From Luteipulveratus flavus (lineage in GTDB: Bacteria > Actinomycetota > Actinomycetes > Actinomycetales > Dermatophilaceae): DNA of 64,000 nucleotides. The position numbers and the translations under genes were made by a program. Each line of letters starts with the position of its first letter. The first letter of the stretch is position 1. Of the stretch, positions 25,657-36,833 are shown in pieces. A model generated the notes under the pieces. The model made no database searches, was not told the DNA's origin, and saw nothing but the letters and a program-made list of their open reading frames with translations. The DNA lies in contig NZ_JAROAV010000031.1 of the NCBI RefSeq assembly GCF_029439465.1, positions 124,001-188,000 on the forward strand, read 5' to 3'.

Positions 25657-28422
25657 ATGTCGCCACACCTGGTCTTCGACGTCAGCGCCGAGGGGCGTGC
25701 CGCCACCGAGCCGCTCCGGGAGGACATCCGCCTCCTCGGGGGTCTGCTCGGTGACGTCATCCGGGAGCAGGAGGGCGAGCGCGTCTTCGGGCTCGTCGAG
25801 GAGGCGCGGCGGCGGGCGTTCGCGGTGCGCCGCCAGGAGGTCGACCGCGAGGGGTTCGCCGATCTCTTCCGGGACCTGTCGACCCAGGACTCGCTGCACG
25901 TGATCCGGGCCTTCAGCCTGTTCGCGCTGCTGGCCAACCTTGCCGAGGACCTGCACCGCGAGCGCCGCCGCGCCCTGCACGTCCGTGCCGGCGACCCGCC
26001 GCCCGCGGACTCCCTCGCCGCCGGGTTCGCCGCGCTCGCCGAGGCGCAGCTGGACCCGGCCGAGGTGGCCGACGTCCTGCAGGACGCGACCGTCGTGCCG
26101 GTCATCACGGCCCACCCGACCGAGACGCGCCGCCGTACGGTGTTCGAGGCCCAGTCGCGGATCGCGGACACGATGCGGATTCGCGAGCGGATGACGCTGA
26201 GCGATGCCGAGGAGGAGTCGGCGCTGCGGACGATCACGATCCAGGTCATCACCCTCTGGCAGACCGCCCTGATCCGGCTGCAGCGCGTCCGCATCCAGGA
26301 CGAGATCGAGGTCGGGCTGCGTTTCTTCGAGGCGTCCCTCTTCGAGGTGATGCCGCAGATCAACGCCCGCGTCCGGCGCGAGCTCGCCGAGCTGTACCCC
26401 GGTACGGACCTGCTGCCCCAGCCGCTCCTGCGTGCGGGTTCGTGGATCGGTGGCGACCGCGACGGCAACCCCAACGTCGACGCCGACGTCGTCGCCACGG
26501 CGTCCTCGCGCGCCGCGCAGACCGCGCTGACCCACTACCTCGACGAGGTGAGCACGCTCGAGACCAGCCTGTCCCTGTCCGTGCGTCTGACCGCCGTGAG
26601 CGAGGACCTGCTCGCCCTGGCCGCGCGCAGCGAGGACGACGCCCGCGACGACGAGCCGTACCGCCAGGCGCTGCGCTGGATCCACCACCGGTTGGTGTGC
26701 ACGTACGACGTCTTCTTCGACGAGTGGCTGGGCGGCGGCAGCATCGGGGAGGCGACCGCGTACGACACCCCCGGCGAGCTGCTCGCCGAGCTGGACGTCA
26801 TCGACGCCTCGCTGCGCGCGGACGGCGACGACCTGATCGCCGACGACCGGCTGCTGCGGCTGCGCGAGGCGGTGCGGACGTTCGGCTTCCACCTGTACGG
26901 CCTGGACCTGCGGCAGAACTCCGACGTCCACGAGCAGACCGTCGCCGAGCTGTTCGCCTGGGCCGGGGTGCACGACGCGTACGCCGGCCTGGACGAGAAG
27001 GAGCGCGTCGACCTGCTGGTCGAGGTGCTCCGGTCGCGGCGGCCGCTCATCGGCGCGGACGCCGAGCTGTCCGAGCAGACGACCCGCGAGCTGGCGATCA
27101 CCGCGGCCGCAGCGCGGGCGATCCGGACGTTCGGGCCGGAGGCGGTGCCGAACTACGTGATCAGCATGTGCACCAGCGTGTCCGACCTGCTGGAGTGCGC
27201 GGTGCTGCTCAAGGAGGCCGGCCTGCTCGACCCCGTCACGGGGACCAGCCCGGTCAACATCGTGCCGCTCTTCGAGACGATCGAGGACCTGCAGGTCTCG
27301 GCGACGACGGTGCGGGCGGCGCTCGCGGTCCCGGCGTACCGCGCCCTGGTCGAGCGCAAAGGCAGCCTGCAGGAGGTCATGCTCGGCTACAGCGACTCCA
27401 ACAAGGACGGCGGCTACCTGGCGGCCAACTGGGCGCTCTACCGCGCCGAGCTGGACCTCGTCGAGGTCGCGCGCGAGCACGGTCTGCGCCTGCGGCTGTT
27501 CCACGGGCGCGGTGGCACGGTCGGACGCGGCGGCGGCCCGAGCTACGAGGCGATCCTCGCCCAGCCGCGCGGCGCCGTCCGCGGCTCGTTGCGGCTCACC
27601 GAGCAGGGCGAGATCATCGCCGCGAAGTACGCCGAGCCGCGGCTGGCCGTCCGCAACCTCGAGGCCATCGTCTCGGCGACGCTGGAGGCGTCCCTCCTGG
27701 ACACCGAACGCCTGGGCGACGAGACCGGCTCCGCGTACGCCCACCTGGACGAGCTGGCGGCGCTGGCGCGGGAGTCGTACGCCGACCTCGTCCACCGCAC
27801 ACCGGGATTCGTGGAGTACTTCAAGACCTCCACCCCGGTGGGTGAGATCGGCGCGCTCAACATCGGCTCACGCCCGGCCTCCCGCAAGCCGACCGAGCAG
27901 ATCTCGGACCTGCGCGCGATCCCGTGGGTGATGAGCTGGTCGCTGTCGCGGGTGATGCTGCCCGGGTGGTACGGCACCGGGTCGGCTCTGGAGCAGTGGG
28001 TCGGCGGGGACGAGGAGCGGCTGTCGACGCTGCGCGGCTACTACGAGCGGTGGCCGTTCTTCCGCACCGTCATGTCCAACCTCGCGCAGGTGATGGCGAA
28101 ATCGGATCTCGGTATCGCGGAACGGTACTCGCGGCTGGTGCAGGACGAGGAGCTGCGCGGGCGCGTCTTCGGCAAGATCGTGCAGGAGCACGAGCGGACG
28201 GTGCGGATGTTCGGGCAGGTGACGGGGCACGAGGACGTGCTGTGGGACAACGCCGCGCTGAAGCGGTCCGTCTTCAATCGGTTCCCCTACCTCGAGCCGC
28301 TCAACCACCTGCAGGTCGAGCTGCTGCACCGCTACCGCGCGGGCGACGAGAGCGAGCAGGTGCGCCGCGGGATCCTGCTGACGATGAACGGCCTCGCGAC
28401 CGCCCTGCGCAACTCCGGCTGA
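25657..28422 (+). CDS. ppc: Phosphoenolpyruvate carboxylase
   Basis: 921-residue cytoplasmic anaplerotic enzyme forming oxaloacetate from PEP and bicarbonate. The catalytic His is H153 in [13 protein letters not shown]. Other hallmarks are [52 protein letters not shown] and IGSRPASRK. The C-terminus ends [15 protein letters not shown], the conserved tail that contributes to allosteric sites. ATG 25657 gives MSPHLVFDV; the earlier in-frame ATG 25645 adds four residues and is less likely. Confidence 0.96.
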   Translation: MSPHLVFDVSAEGRAATEPLREDIRLLGGLLGDVIREQEGERVFGLVEEARRRAFAVRRQEVDREGFADLFRDLSTQDSLHVIRAFSLFALLANLAEDLHRERRRALHVRAGDPPPADSLAAGFAALAEAQLDPAEVADVLQDATVVPVITAHPTETRRRTVFEAQSRIADTMRIRERMTLSDAEEESALRTITIQVITLWQTALIRLQRVRIQDEIEVGLRFFEASLFEVMPQINARVRRELAELYPGTDLLPQPLLRAGSWIGGDRDGNPNVDADVVATASSRAAQTALTHYLDEVSTLETSLSLSVRLTAVSEDLLALAARSEDDARDDEPYRQALRWIHHRLVCTYDVFFDEWLGGGSIGEATAYDTPGELLAELDVIDASLRADGDDLIADDRLLRLREAVRTFGFHLYGLDLRQNSDVHEQTVAELFAWAGVHDAYAGLDEKERVDLLVEVLRSRRPLIGADAELSEQTTRELAITAAAARAIRTFGPEAVPNYVISMCTSVSDLLECAVLLKEAGLLDPVTGTSPVNIVPLFETIEDLQVSATTVRAALAVPAYRALVERKGSLQEVMLGYSDSNKDGGYLAANWALYRAELDLVEVAREHGLRLRLFHGRGGTVGRGGGPSYEAILAQPRGAVRGSLRLTEQGEIIAAKYAEPRLAVRNLEAIVSATLEASLLDTERLGDETGSAYAHLDELAALARESYADLVHRTPGFVEYFKTSTPVGEIGALNIGSRPASRKPTEQISDLRAIPWVMSWSLSRVMLPGWYGTGSALEQWVGGDEERLSTLRGYYERWPFFRTVMSNLAQVMAKSDLGIAERYSRLVQDEELRGRVFGKIVQEHERTVRMFGQVTGHEDVLWDNAALKRSVFNRFPYLEPLNHLQVELLHRYRAGDESEQVRRGILLTMNGLATALRNSG

Positions 28423-28453
28423 CCGCCCACCCCTCGCCCCAGGTCCGCGTTCT

Positions 28454-28507
28454 GGCAAAAGCTGGTGCCCGGCACACGTATGCGTGTGCTGGTGGCCAGT
28501 TTTTGCC
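28454..28507. repeat. Palindromic repeat family B, copy 1
   Basis: 54-nt inverted repeat from GGCAAAAGCTGG to GGCCAGTTTTTGCC with centre ACGTATGCGTG. It lies in the convergent gap between ppc and the cysteine desulfurase gene and, with its T run, looks like a transcription terminator. It aligns without gaps to two other 54-nt copies in the window. Confidence 0.8.
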
Positions 28508-28516
28508 GGGGTGGGC

Positions 28517-28570
28517 GGCAGAAGTTGGTGGTGGGCACAGGAATGGGTGTGCCGGTGGTCAGTTTTTGCC
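28517..28570. repeat. Palindromic repeat family B, copy 2
   Basis: Second 54-nt copy, 9 nt after copy 1, with centre AGGAATGGGTG and the same TTTTTGCC end. Both copies are followed by GGGGTGGGCGG, so the 63-nt unit is tandemly duplicated here. Confidence 0.8.
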
Positions 28571-28589
28571 GGGGTGGGCGGCGGCCGGG

Positions 28590-29719
28590 TCAGCCGGCGG
28601 CGAGCTTTCGGACGGCTCCTACGGCGTCGGCGATCTGCCCCGCGACGGCGTCCAGGTCGGCGGCCGGGGTGCGCTCGTCGAACGTGAGCCGTACGGCGGT
28701 CTGCGCGAGCGCCGGGTCGTACCCCATGGCCAGCAGCACCGGGGACGGCTCGTCACTGCCGGCGGCGCAGGCCGAGCCGCTGGAGCACAGTGTCCCGCGC
28801 TCCTGCAGCCGGAGCAGGACGGACTCGCCGCTGACGCCGTCGAAGACGAACGACGCGTGGCCGGGCAGCCGGCGGTCCGGGTGGCCGGTCAGCCGGGCAC
28901 CGGAGACCCGGTCGAGCACCTCGGCGATCAGTGAATCGCGTTGCGCGGCAACGGGTTCGGAACGCGCCAGATCGACCAGGTCCAGAGCAGTGGCGAACCC
29001 GACGGCCGACGCGACGTCGCTGGTCCCCGAGCGGAGCCCGCGCTCCTGACCGCCGCCGTGCAGCAGCGGCTCGATCGGGGTACGCCGCCGCACGTAGAGC
29101 ACGCCGACGCCCTTGGGCGCACCCAGCTTGTGGCCCGAGAGGCTCATGGCGCGCACCCCGAGCGCGTCGACGCCCAGGTCGAGCCACCCCGCCGCCTGGA
29201 CCGCGTCGGTGTGGAAGGGGACACCGAGCTCCTGCGCGACGGCCGCCAGCTCGGCCACCGGCTGGACGGTGCCGACCTCGTTGTTGGCGTACTGGACGCT
29301 CACCAGCGTCGTGTCCGGGCGGAGCTCTGCACGCAACGCCTCGACGTGCACCAGCCCGTCGTGGTCGACCGGAAGGTGGGTGACGTCGTACCCGATGCGC
29401 TCCAGGAACGCGGCCGACTCGAGCACGGCCGGGTGCTCGACCGCGGACACGATCACGTGGCGCCCGCGCGGCGCGGCCAGGGCGATGCCCTTGACGGCGG
29501 TGTTGTCCGCCTCGGTCCCGCCGGAGGTGAAGACGACCTCGCTCGCCCGAGCGCCCAGCCGGGCGGCGACCCGCGCCCGAGCGTCCTCGAGCGCTGCGTG
29601 TGCCGAGGCGCCGAGGTCGTGCTGGCTCGATGCGTTGCCGAAATCCCTTGTCAGGTAGGGGAGTACGGCTTCGAGCACCTCCCGTCGCGGCGGCGAGGTG
29701 GCGGCGTGGTCGAGGTAGG

Positions 29720-29723
<4 letters not shown>
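28590..29723 (-). CDS. Cysteine desulfurase (NifS/IscS type) of the NAD operon
   Basis: 377-residue PLP enzyme releasing sulfur from cysteine. N-terminal YLDHAATSPPRREVLEAVLP, PLP Lys in SLSGHKLGAPKG, HTDAVQAAG, and the catalytic Cys loop CSSGSACAAGSDEPS. It is the last gene of the NAD operon and overlaps nadC by 4 nt. NadA needs a 4Fe-4S cluster, so this copy probably supplies sulfur for it, as NifS-like proteins beside nad genes do in other bacteria. General Fe-S or tRNA thiolation roles are not excluded. Confidence 0.88.
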
Positions 29724-30551
<828 letters not shown>

Positions 30552-30559
<8 letters not shown>

Positions 30560-32066
30560 GGGAGTCCATCCTGATCGAGGAGTGGCGGGCCGGGTCGAGC
30601 GGCGTGGGGAAGTCGGTGCGGTAGTGGCCGCCGCGCGACTCCTCACGGGCCAGGGCGGAGCCGACCACCGCGCGGGCCAGCAGGAGGAGGTTGGCGTCCT
30701 CGGCCGACTTCGCGTCGGTGACGTCCGGGGTGCGCCACGAGCGCAGCGTCGCGGACGCCTCCCGCAGCCCGTCACCGGTACGCGCCAGGCCGGCCGCCCG
30801 CCACATCAGCTGCTGCAGGTCGTCCCGGGTGAACGCGCCCGCGCCGGGCTCGTCGCCGAGGTGGGCCGTGCGGACGTGCGCCCACGCGCCGTCGAACGCC
30901 TCCGCGTCCGGGCTCTCCTCGATGGCTCGCACGCAGCGGATGCCGTACACCGCGCCCTCCAGCAGGGAGTTGGAGGCGAGCCGGTTGGCGCCGTGCAGCC
31001 CGTTGCAGGCGACCTCGCCAACCGCGTACAGACCGGGCAGGCTGGTGCGGCCCCAGGAGTCGGTCCGTACGCCGCCCATGTAGTAGTGGGCCGCCGGCGT
31101 CACCGGGATCGGTGCGATGGACCAGTCGAGCCCGCGGGCGCGGCACGCGGCGTCGATGGTCGGGAAGCGCCGCGCCAGGAACGTCGCGCCGAGGGCGGTG
31201 GCGTCGAGACGTACCGGGGTGCCCGGCTGCTTCGCCATCTGCGCCGCGATGCCCCGGGCGACCACGTCACGCGGCGCGAGCTCGGCGTCCGGGTGGACGT
31301 CGGTCATGAACCGGCGGCCGTCGGCGTCGACGAGAACGGCTCCCTCGCCGCGGACGGCCTCGGAGACCAGGAACGACTCCGGACCGTCCAGCGCGGTCGG
31401 GTGGAACTGGTAGAGCTCCAGGTCCGCGGCGACCGCACCGGCGCGCAGCGCGAGCGCGATGCCGTCGCCGGTCGCGACCTCCGGGTTGGTGGTGAACGGG
31501 AACAGCTGGCCCGCACCGCCGGTGGCCAGCACCACGGCGTCCGCCGTCAGGACCTCGCCGTCGAGCAGCCGTACGCCGGTGCCCGCACCGTCGTGCGTCA
31601 CGAGCTCGACGACGGTGCGGTTGGTCAGAACTCGGACGCCGCTGTCGCGCAGCCGGTCGACCAGCGCGTACGCGATGGCCGCGCCGGTCGCGTCACCGCC
31701 GGCGTGCAGGATGCGCGCGTGGGAGTGCGCCGCCTCCAGGCCGTGGGCGAGCTCGCCGTCGGGGCCGCGGTCGAACCGCACGCCCCGGTCGATCAGTCGC
31801 TGCACGGCCTCGGGGCCGCCGGAGCAGAGTGCGAGTGCGGTGTCGGTGTCGCTGAGACCGGCCCCGGCGACGAGGGTGTCGTGCAGGTGCGACTCGACGC
31901 TGTCGTCCGGTGTCGACACGACGGCGATGCCGCCCTGGGCGTACCGGGTGTTGCTCTCGGCGAGGTCGGCCTTGGTGACGAGGACGACGTCGTGACCGCG
32001 CGCGGACGCCTCCAGCGCCGCGGTCGTCCCGGCGACGCCGCTCCCGATGACCAGGACCCGCGTCAT
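30552..32066 (-). CDS. nadB: L-aspartate oxidase
   Basis: 504-residue FAD enzyme oxidising aspartate to iminoaspartate. FAD motif VLVIGSGVAGTTAALEA, NTRYAQGGIAVV, HSHARILHAGGDATG, FHPTAL, RGEGAVLVDADGRRFM and GLYAVGEVACNGLHGANRLA, then SNSLLEG, all match NadB. It overlaps nadA by 4 nt upstream and nadC by 8 nt downstream. Confidence 0.95.
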
Positions 32067-33328
32067 TTCCGCCCCTCGGGCAGCGCGGCCAGCATGCGCT
32101 CCAGGGCCACGCGCGCGTCCGCGGCGACGTCCGGTGCGACCGAGACCTGGTTGCGCACCTCACCCTCGACGAGCCCGTCCAGCGTCCACGCGAGGTACCC
32201 CGGGTGGATGCGGTACATCGTCGAGCACGGGCAGATCACCGGGTCGAGGCAGAAGATCGTCATGTCGGGGTGCTCCGCCTGGAGGCGGTTCACGAGGTTG
32301 ACCTCGGTGCCGATCGCGAAGACGTCGCCCGGCGAGCCCGCCTCGATCGCCTTGCGGATGTAGTCGGTCGAGCCGGCCTCGTCGGCGGCGTCGACCACCG
32401 GCATCGGGCACTCGGGGTGGACGATGACGCGCACGCCGAGGTGCTCGGCCCGCGCCTGCTCGATCTGGTCGACGGTGAACCGCTTGTGCACCGAGCAGAA
32501 CCCGTGCCAGAGGATCACCCGCGCCGCGTCCAGCTGCTCGGCGGTGTTGCCGCCCAGAGGCTTTCGCGGGTTCCACATCGGCATCTGGTCCAGGCCGATG
32601 CCCATCGCCTTGGCGGTGTTGCGGCCCAGGTGCTGGTCGGGGAAGAACAGCACCCGCTGCCCGCGCTCGAACGCCCACTCCAGCACAGTAGAGGCGTTGG
32701 AGGAGGTGCAGACGATGCCGCCGTGCCGGCCGCAGAACGCCTTCAGCGCCGCCGAGGAGTTCATGTACGTGACGGGTACGACCGGCTGGCGGCCGTCGGC
32801 GTCCGGCTCCTCGCCGTAGAGCTCCATCAGCTCCTCCCACGCCGACTCGACGGAGTCCTCGTCGGCCATGTCGGCCATCGAGCAGCCGGCCGCGAGGTTG
32901 GGCAGGATCACCCGCTGCTCGGGCCGGGCCAGGATGTCGGCCGTCTCGGCCATGAAGTGCACGCCGCAGAAGACGATGGTCTCGGCGTCCGGCTTGGTGA
33001 GCGCGGCGTTGGCGAGCTGGAAGGAGTCGCCCAGGAAGTCGGCGTACTGCACGACCTCGTCCCGCTGGTAGAAGTGGCCGAGGATGACGAGCCGGTCGCC
33101 GAGTGCCTTCTTGGCGTTGCGGATCCGCTCGTGCAGCTCCTCATCGCTCATCCGCTGGTAGGCCACCGGCAGCTGCCCCGGGCGGGTGACCGGCGCCGGG
33201 ATGACGTCGTCCTCGGACGCGCCCGGTCCGTACCCGGGCGACAGGTCGAACTCCCACGGTCCCTTGGCCAGCTCGGTGTCGCAGCTGCTGCTCGGCCGAG
33301 TGGTGATCGCGACGTTCACGGACGTCAT
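32063..33328 (-). CDS. nadA: Quinolinate synthase
   Basis: 421-residue 4Fe-4S enzyme condensing iminoaspartate with dihydroxyacetone phosphate to quinolinate. Motifs include LGHFYQRDEVVQYADFLGDS, FCGVHFMAETADIL, LPNLAAGCSMADM (cluster Cys), YMNSSAALKAFC, a second CTSSNA and C-terminal LDPVICPCSTMYRIHP. ATG 33328 has AAGGAG about 6 nt upstream and overlaps the nrtR stop (ATGA). Confidence 0.95.
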   Translation of the reverse strand: MTSVNVAITTRPSSSCDTELAKGPWEFDLSPGYGPGASEDDVIPAPVTRPGQLPVAYQRMSDEELHERIRNAKKALGDRLVILGHFYQRDEVVQYADFLGDSFQLANAALTKPDAETIVFCGVHFMAETADILARPEQRVILPNLAAGCSMADMADEDSVESAWEELMELYGEEPDADGRQPVVPVTYMNSSAALKAFCGRHGGIVCTSSNASTVLEWAFERGQRVLFFPDQHLGRNTAKAMGIGLDQMPMWNPRKPLGGNTAEQLDAARVILWHGFCSVHKRFTVDQIEQARAEHLGVRVIVHPECPMPVVDAADEAGSTDYIRKAIEAGSPGDVFAIGTEVNLVNRLQAEHPDMTIFCLDPVICPCSTMYRIHPGYLAWTLDGLVEGEVRNQVSVAPDVAADARVALERMLAALPEGRK

Positions 33329-34032
33329 GCCTGCTCCTTCGAAGGGGTCAGCGGGCCGTGGTCGGCCGGCTGCACTGCGGTGTCGTAGCGGTAGAGGCGT
33401 GGGGGCCGATGGCTCGTGCCGGTGAGGTGCTCGCCGGTGTCGACGAGCGATCCGGTGGCCAGGATCTGCCGGCGGAAGTTGGCCGGGTCGAAGGAGCAGC
33501 CGCGGACGGCCTCGTGCACCTGGCGCAGCTGGGCGAGGGTGAACGTCTCGCCGAGGAACCCGTGCGCGATGCGGGAGTACTCCATCTTCGTGCGCAGCCG
33601 CCACACGGCGTAGTCGACGATCGTGCGGTGGTCGAACGCCAGCTCGGGCAGGTCGTCGACGGCGAACCATTCGACGTTGTCGCTGTCGATCGCCTGGGCG
33701 GCCTCGTCGGCGTGGACCAGGGCCCAGTAGACGATCGAGACCACGCGGGTGTCGTCGGCCGAGCGGTCGAGCGTGCCGAAGGCGTACAGCTGCTCGAGGT
33801 AGCGCGGCGTCAGCCCGGTCGTGCGGCCGAGCGTCGCGCGGGCGGCGGTCTCCAGGTCGTGCTCGGGGGAGAGCCAGCCGCCGGGGAGGGCCCAGCGGCC
33901 CTCGTACGGCTCACGGATGCGTCGGACCAGCGGCAGCCACAGCGTCATCAGGTCCGAGTCCGGGCTCGGGCGCAGCGCGAAGATCACCGTCGAGACCGCG
34001 AGGTCGACCCGCTCGGCGTGCTGGCGTCCCAT
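33325..34032 (-). CDS. nrtR: NUDIX-related transcriptional regulator of NAD synthesis
   Basis: 235 residues: an N-terminal NUDIX-like ligand domain (WALPGGWLSPEHDLETAARA with a degenerate NUDIX box) and a C-terminal winged helix (FTLAQLRQVHEAVRGCSFDP, then NFRRQILATGSL). NrtR repressors sense ADP-ribose and control NAD genes. As first gene of nrtR-nadA-nadB-nadC-desulfurase, and just behind a palindrome overlapping its -10, it is almost certainly an autoregulated repressor of the operon. Confidence 0.9.
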   Translation of the reverse strand: MGRQHAERVDLAVSTVIFALRPSPDSDLMTLWLPLVRRIREPYEGRWALPGGWLSPEHDLETAARATLGRTTGLTPRYLEQLYAFGTLDRSADDTRVVSIVYWALVHADEAAQAIDSDNVEWFAVDDLPELAFDHRTIVDYAVWRLRTKMEYSRIAHGFLGETFTLAQLRQVHEAVRGCSFDPANFRRQILATGSLVDTGEHLTGTSHRPPRLYRYDTAVQPADHGPLTPSKEQA

Positions 34033-34050
34033 GGTGCTCCTGTCGCGTAC

Positions 34051-34092
34051 TTAAGGTGACAGCGACATTAACACCCCTTCTGGTCATGTCAA
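34051..34092 (-). promoter_or_regulatory. NAD operon promoter and NrtR operator
   Basis: Minus-strand -35 TTGACA (34087-34092), 16-nt spacer and -10 TAATGT (34065-34070). A 21-bp interrupted palindrome with TTAA ends, TTAA-N-GT...AC-N-TTAA (34051-34071), covers the -10 and start site. It is the strongest vegetative-type promoter I found in the window. NrtR is the expected ligand. Confidence 0.75.
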
Positions 34093-34112
34093 CCTGAACC
34101 CGGACGACCAAA

Positions 34113-34140
34113 GACCGGCCCACCGCTGGGTGGGCCGGTC
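34113..34140 (-). terminator. Terminator after protease gene 1
   Basis: Perfect 12-bp stem GACCGGCCCACC (34113-34124) / GGTGGGCCGGTC (34129-34140) with loop GCTG, located between the protease stop and the NAD operon promoter. Confidence 0.85.
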
Positions 34141-34146
34141 TCCGGT

Positions 34147-34203
34147 CGAGTGCGCGCGTCCTGCGGTTCTCAGCGCCGGAAGCACGCAGGACACGCGCAC
34201 TCG
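34147..34203. repeat. Palindromic repeat family A, copy 2
   Basis: 57-nt inverted repeat; 19-nt arms CGAGTGCGCGCGTCCTGCG / CGCAGGACACGCGCACTCG with one mismatch, and a different central loop from copy 1 at 15119. It stands just downstream of protease gene 1 and next to a separate perfect terminator hairpin. Confidence 0.8.
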
Positions 34204-34220
34204 GCGGGGGAGGCGGAGGG

Positions 34221-35102
34221 TCAGGCGCCCGGCTTGGTGAGCAGGCAGCCGTCCTTGGACAGGTCGAGCGTGTTGTCCGCGGTCAGGCAGGTGGTGAACC
34301 AGTACGTCTGCTGGCCGTAGCTCTGGCCCTTGGTGGCGGTGGTCTTGCCGTCCTCGCCGACCTCGCACGGGTTGTTCTCCGTGCACATCTCACCGTCGTC
34401 GTTGCCGGTGTTGTTGACGCCGACGACCTCAAGGCTCGTGTCGTCCACGATCGGCGAGCCGGAGGTGCCGTGGATGGTCTGGCAACCGTCGTCGGGGAAC
34501 CGGTAGCGGATCGAGTCCTTCCAGGTCCACTCGCCCTCACGCAGCTCGCCGACGAAGCCGTTGACGCCGCACGAGTACGTCTTGCTCCAGTACGACGACG
34601 GGATGGAGATCGAGCTCTGGTCGGCCGGCTTGCTCGAGGAGATGGTGAGCGCCTTGGCGCCGGAGTCGGCGGCGATGTCGGCGTAGGTGTCGCTGAGCCG
34701 GTAGAGCGAGACGTCGGTACCGGTCATCGTCGCGTACATGACGCTCTCGGCCGTGACCGAGCCGATCGTGGCGCCCGAGTCGTCCAGCAGCTCACCGTCA
34801 CGGGAGCTGGGCTGGTCCACGAGAACCTCACCGGCAGAGGGCATCCCGCCCTCGTAGCAGTGCCCGTTGGTGAGCATCATCGCCTTGTCGGTGTCCTTCG
34901 ACGTCGAGAAGCGCACCAGGCTCGCGGAGCAGTTGTCGAGCTTGATCGTCGAGGCGAGGCCGGCAGCCTGCAGCCGCTGCACGGTCTGCGGCGGCCCGCT
35001 CGGCCCGGGTTCCGCCTGGGCGTGGGCCAGCGGGAGGCCGACCCCGGCAACGCCGACGGCGGCGGTGGCGACAAGGCGGACGACGGTACGGCGGGAGGGC
35101 AC
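34221..35102 (-). CDS. Secreted trypsin-like serine protease 1
   Basis: 293 residues with a twin-Arg-like signal (MPSRRTVVRLVATAAVGVAG to AHAQA). Chymotrypsin-fold triad: His in LTNGHCYEGG, Asp in TGTDVSLYRL, Ser in IHGTSGSPIVD. Several Cys pairs (NCSAS/GHC, SCGVN/GCQT, MCTENNPC, TTC/GC) should form disulfides outside the cell. Substrate unknown. Paralogue of the next gene on the same strand but with its own terminator. Confidence 0.85.
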   Translation of the reverse strand: MPSRRTVVRLVATAAVGVAGVGLPLAHAQAEPGPSGPPQTVQRLQAAGLASTIKLDNCSASLVRFSTSKDTDKAMMLTNGHCYEGGMPSAGEVLVDQPSSRDGELLDDSGATIGSVTAESVMYATMTGTDVSLYRLSDTYADIAADSGAKALTISSSKPADQSSISIPSSYWSKTYSCGVNGFVGELREGEWTWKDSIRYRFPDDGCQTIHGTSGSPIVDDTSLEVVGVNNTGNDDGEMCTENNPCEVGEDGKTTATKGQSYGQQTYWFTTCLTADNTLDLSKDGCLLTKPGA

Positions 35103-35226
35103 GAGGTAACTCCTGGATCGGTGACGATGGATGCCTCACCGTCTCGGTGCTCGGACGCCTCGGTCAACGGCCCTTGCCAAGCCTTGGGGGAGTGCTGGCT
35201 GGGCCCTGATCGGCTCTTGACAGCAG

Positions 35227-35262
35227 GCGGCCGCCGTACCGGCGCAGCGTACGGCGACCGCC
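35227..35262 (-). terminator. Probable terminator after protease gene 2
   Basis: Imperfect hairpin GGCGGCCGCCGTAC (35227 on) / GTACGGCGACCGCC (35249-35262) in the 177-nt gap between the two protease genes, beginning 18 nt past the stop of gene 2. Confidence 0.55.
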
Positions 35263-35279
35263 CGGCCCGGGCGCGTGGA

Positions 35280-36632
35280 TCAGCCGGCGGTGACGGCGGT
35301 GTCGTCCACGACGAAGCTCGTCTGCAGGCTGGAGTCCTCGTTCATCAGGAACTTCAGCGTGATGCTCTTGCCCTTGTACGCGCTCAGGTCGAACGTCTTC
35401 TGCGCGTAGGTGCTGCTCGTCCCGACGTTGGAGTACGTCGCCAGCGTCGACGTGGTCGTGCCGCTGACGACCTGCACCTTCATCGTGTCGTACGCGGTCG
35501 AGCCGGTCTCGGCGGTGTCGGTGCGGATCCAGTACGACAGCTTCGGGGCCGACGCGGTCGCGGGGATGCTGACCGTCTGCGACTCGTTCTCGGTGGAGGT
35601 CGAGCCGTTGCCGCCCAGCCAGAGCTTCCAGGTGCCGGAGTGGGCCGGGCGGCTGGTGCTGCTGGTGATCGCGCCGGAGGTGCCCGTCCAGCCGGTCTGG
35701 CCCGACTCGAAGCCGGGGTTGGTCAGCAGGTTGCTGCCGGTGGGCGGAGGGGTCGTGCCGCCGGAGGCGCCGGTCAGCAGGCAGCCAGGGACCGTGAGGT
35801 CAATGGCGCGCGTGCTGCTCAGGCAGGTGGTGAACCAGTACGTCTGCTGGCCGTAGCTCTGCCCCTTCTGGACGGTCGTGGTGCCGTCGGCGTTGACCTC
35901 GCACGGGTTGTTCTCGGTGCACATCGCGCCGTCGTCGTTGCCCGTGTTGTTGATGCCGATGACCTTCAGCGTGGCGTTGTCGACGATGGGCGAGCCCGAG
36001 GTGCCGTGGATCGTCTGGCAGCCGGGGAAGTTGTAACGGATGGAGTCCTTCCAGGTCCACTCACCCTCACGCAGCTGCGGGACGAACCCGTTGATGGAGC
36101 AGCTGTAGGTGGTCTTCCAGTAGGACGACGGGATGGTCATCGCCGTCTTGTCGACCGGGTGCTGGTCGGAGACGGTGAGCGCGTTCGCGCCCGTCCGGGT
36201 CCGGATCGCCGCGAAGGTGTCGGTCAGCCGGTAGAGCGTGACGTCCGTGCCGGTCATGGTGGCGTACATGACCTGATCGGCCTTCACCGTGCCGCGCGAG
36301 CTGCCGGACGCGTCCAGCAGCGTGCCGCTGCGGGTGCTGCTCTTGTTGGTGAGCACCTGCCCGGCCGACAGGAAGCCGCCCTCGTAGCAGTGGCCGTTCG
36401 TCAGCATCATCGCCCGGTCGCTGTCCTGGGACGTCGGGAAGCGGACCAGGCTGGCCGAGCAGTTGTTGAGCGCGATGGTCGAGTCCAGGCCGGCCGCGGC
36501 GAGGGCGGCGACGGTGCGCTGGCCGGGCGTCGGGTCGGCGGCGTGCGCGGCGGCGACCGAGGGCCCCGCCGTGCTGAGCAGGCCGAGGGCGAGAACGCCC
36601 GCGAGGCGGGCGAGAGGGCGGTGGGTGGTCAC
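35280..36632 (-). CDS. Secreted trypsin-like serine protease 2 with C-terminal beta-sandwich domain
   Basis: 450 residues. Signal peptide (LAGVLALGLLSTAGPSVAAA HA), protease domain to about 295 closely matching protease 1 with triad LTNGHCYEGG, TGTDVTLYRL and IHGTSGSPIVD. A Gly/Thr/Pro linker (GASGGTTPPPTGS) then leads to a 150-residue domain starting LLTNPGFESGQTGWTGTSGA, typical of carbohydrate-binding or adhesion beta-sandwich modules. The added module is the main difference from its tandem paralogue and probably targets the enzyme to a polymer. Confidence 0.85.
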   Translation of the reverse strand: MTTHRPLARLAGVLALGLLSTAGPSVAAAHAADPTPGQRTVAALAAAGLDSTIALNNCSASLVRFPTSQDSDRAMMLTNGHCYEGGFLSAGQVLTNKSSTRSGTLLDASGSSRGTVKADQVMYATMTGTDVTLYRLTDTFAAIRTRTGANALTVSDQHPVDKTAMTIPSSYWKTTYSCSINGFVPQLREGEWTWKDSIRYNFPGCQTIHGTSGSPIVDNATLKVIGINNTGNDDGAMCTENNPCEVNADGTTTVQKGQSYGQQTYWFTTCLSSTRAIDLTVPGCLLTGASGGTTPPPTGSNLLTNPGFESGQTGWTGTSGAITSSTSRPAHSGTWKLWLGGNGSTSTENESQTVSIPATASAPKLSYWIRTDTAETGSTAYDTMKVQVVSGTTTSTLATYSNVGTSSTYAQKTFDLSAYKGKSITLKFLMNEDSSLQTSFVVDDTAVTAG

Positions 36633-36787
36633 GGGGGGTCTCCTCGAGCGGGCGGTCCAGCGGGTCGCCTCACTGTGAGGTCAGTCACACCCGGGCGCGA
36701 CGATCTTGACCAGGGTCTGATTCCCTCCTGACCAGTTCCACCACGGAACGGTGAACGAGACGGAACCGTGTGAACGGTGGAGGAGAC

Positions 36788-36823
36788 GACGAGACCGCCG
36801 CGGGTCTCCGCGGCGGTCTCGTC
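36788..36823 (-). terminator. Terminator after tRNA-Arg
   Basis: Perfect 15-bp stem (36788-36802 with 36809-36823), core GAGACCGCCGCG, starting 11 nt past the tRNA 3' end. Confidence 0.8.
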
Positions 36824-36833
36824 GATCTGTGGG

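Noticed and set aside
23427-26498. 1023-codon minus-strand frame across the CBS genes and ppc
   Set aside because: Spans three well-supported genes on the other strand; Arg/Ser-rich composition typical of shadows.
28454-28590. CRISPR array, suggested by the two adjacent 54-nt repeats
   Set aside because: Only two units, internally palindromic over their full length, with a 9-nt gap and a third copy 17 kb away; no cas genes.
36699-36724. GGAAT-N18-GTC upstream of protease 2 as an ECF promoter
   Set aside because: The -10 differs from GTT and no second line of evidence supports it.
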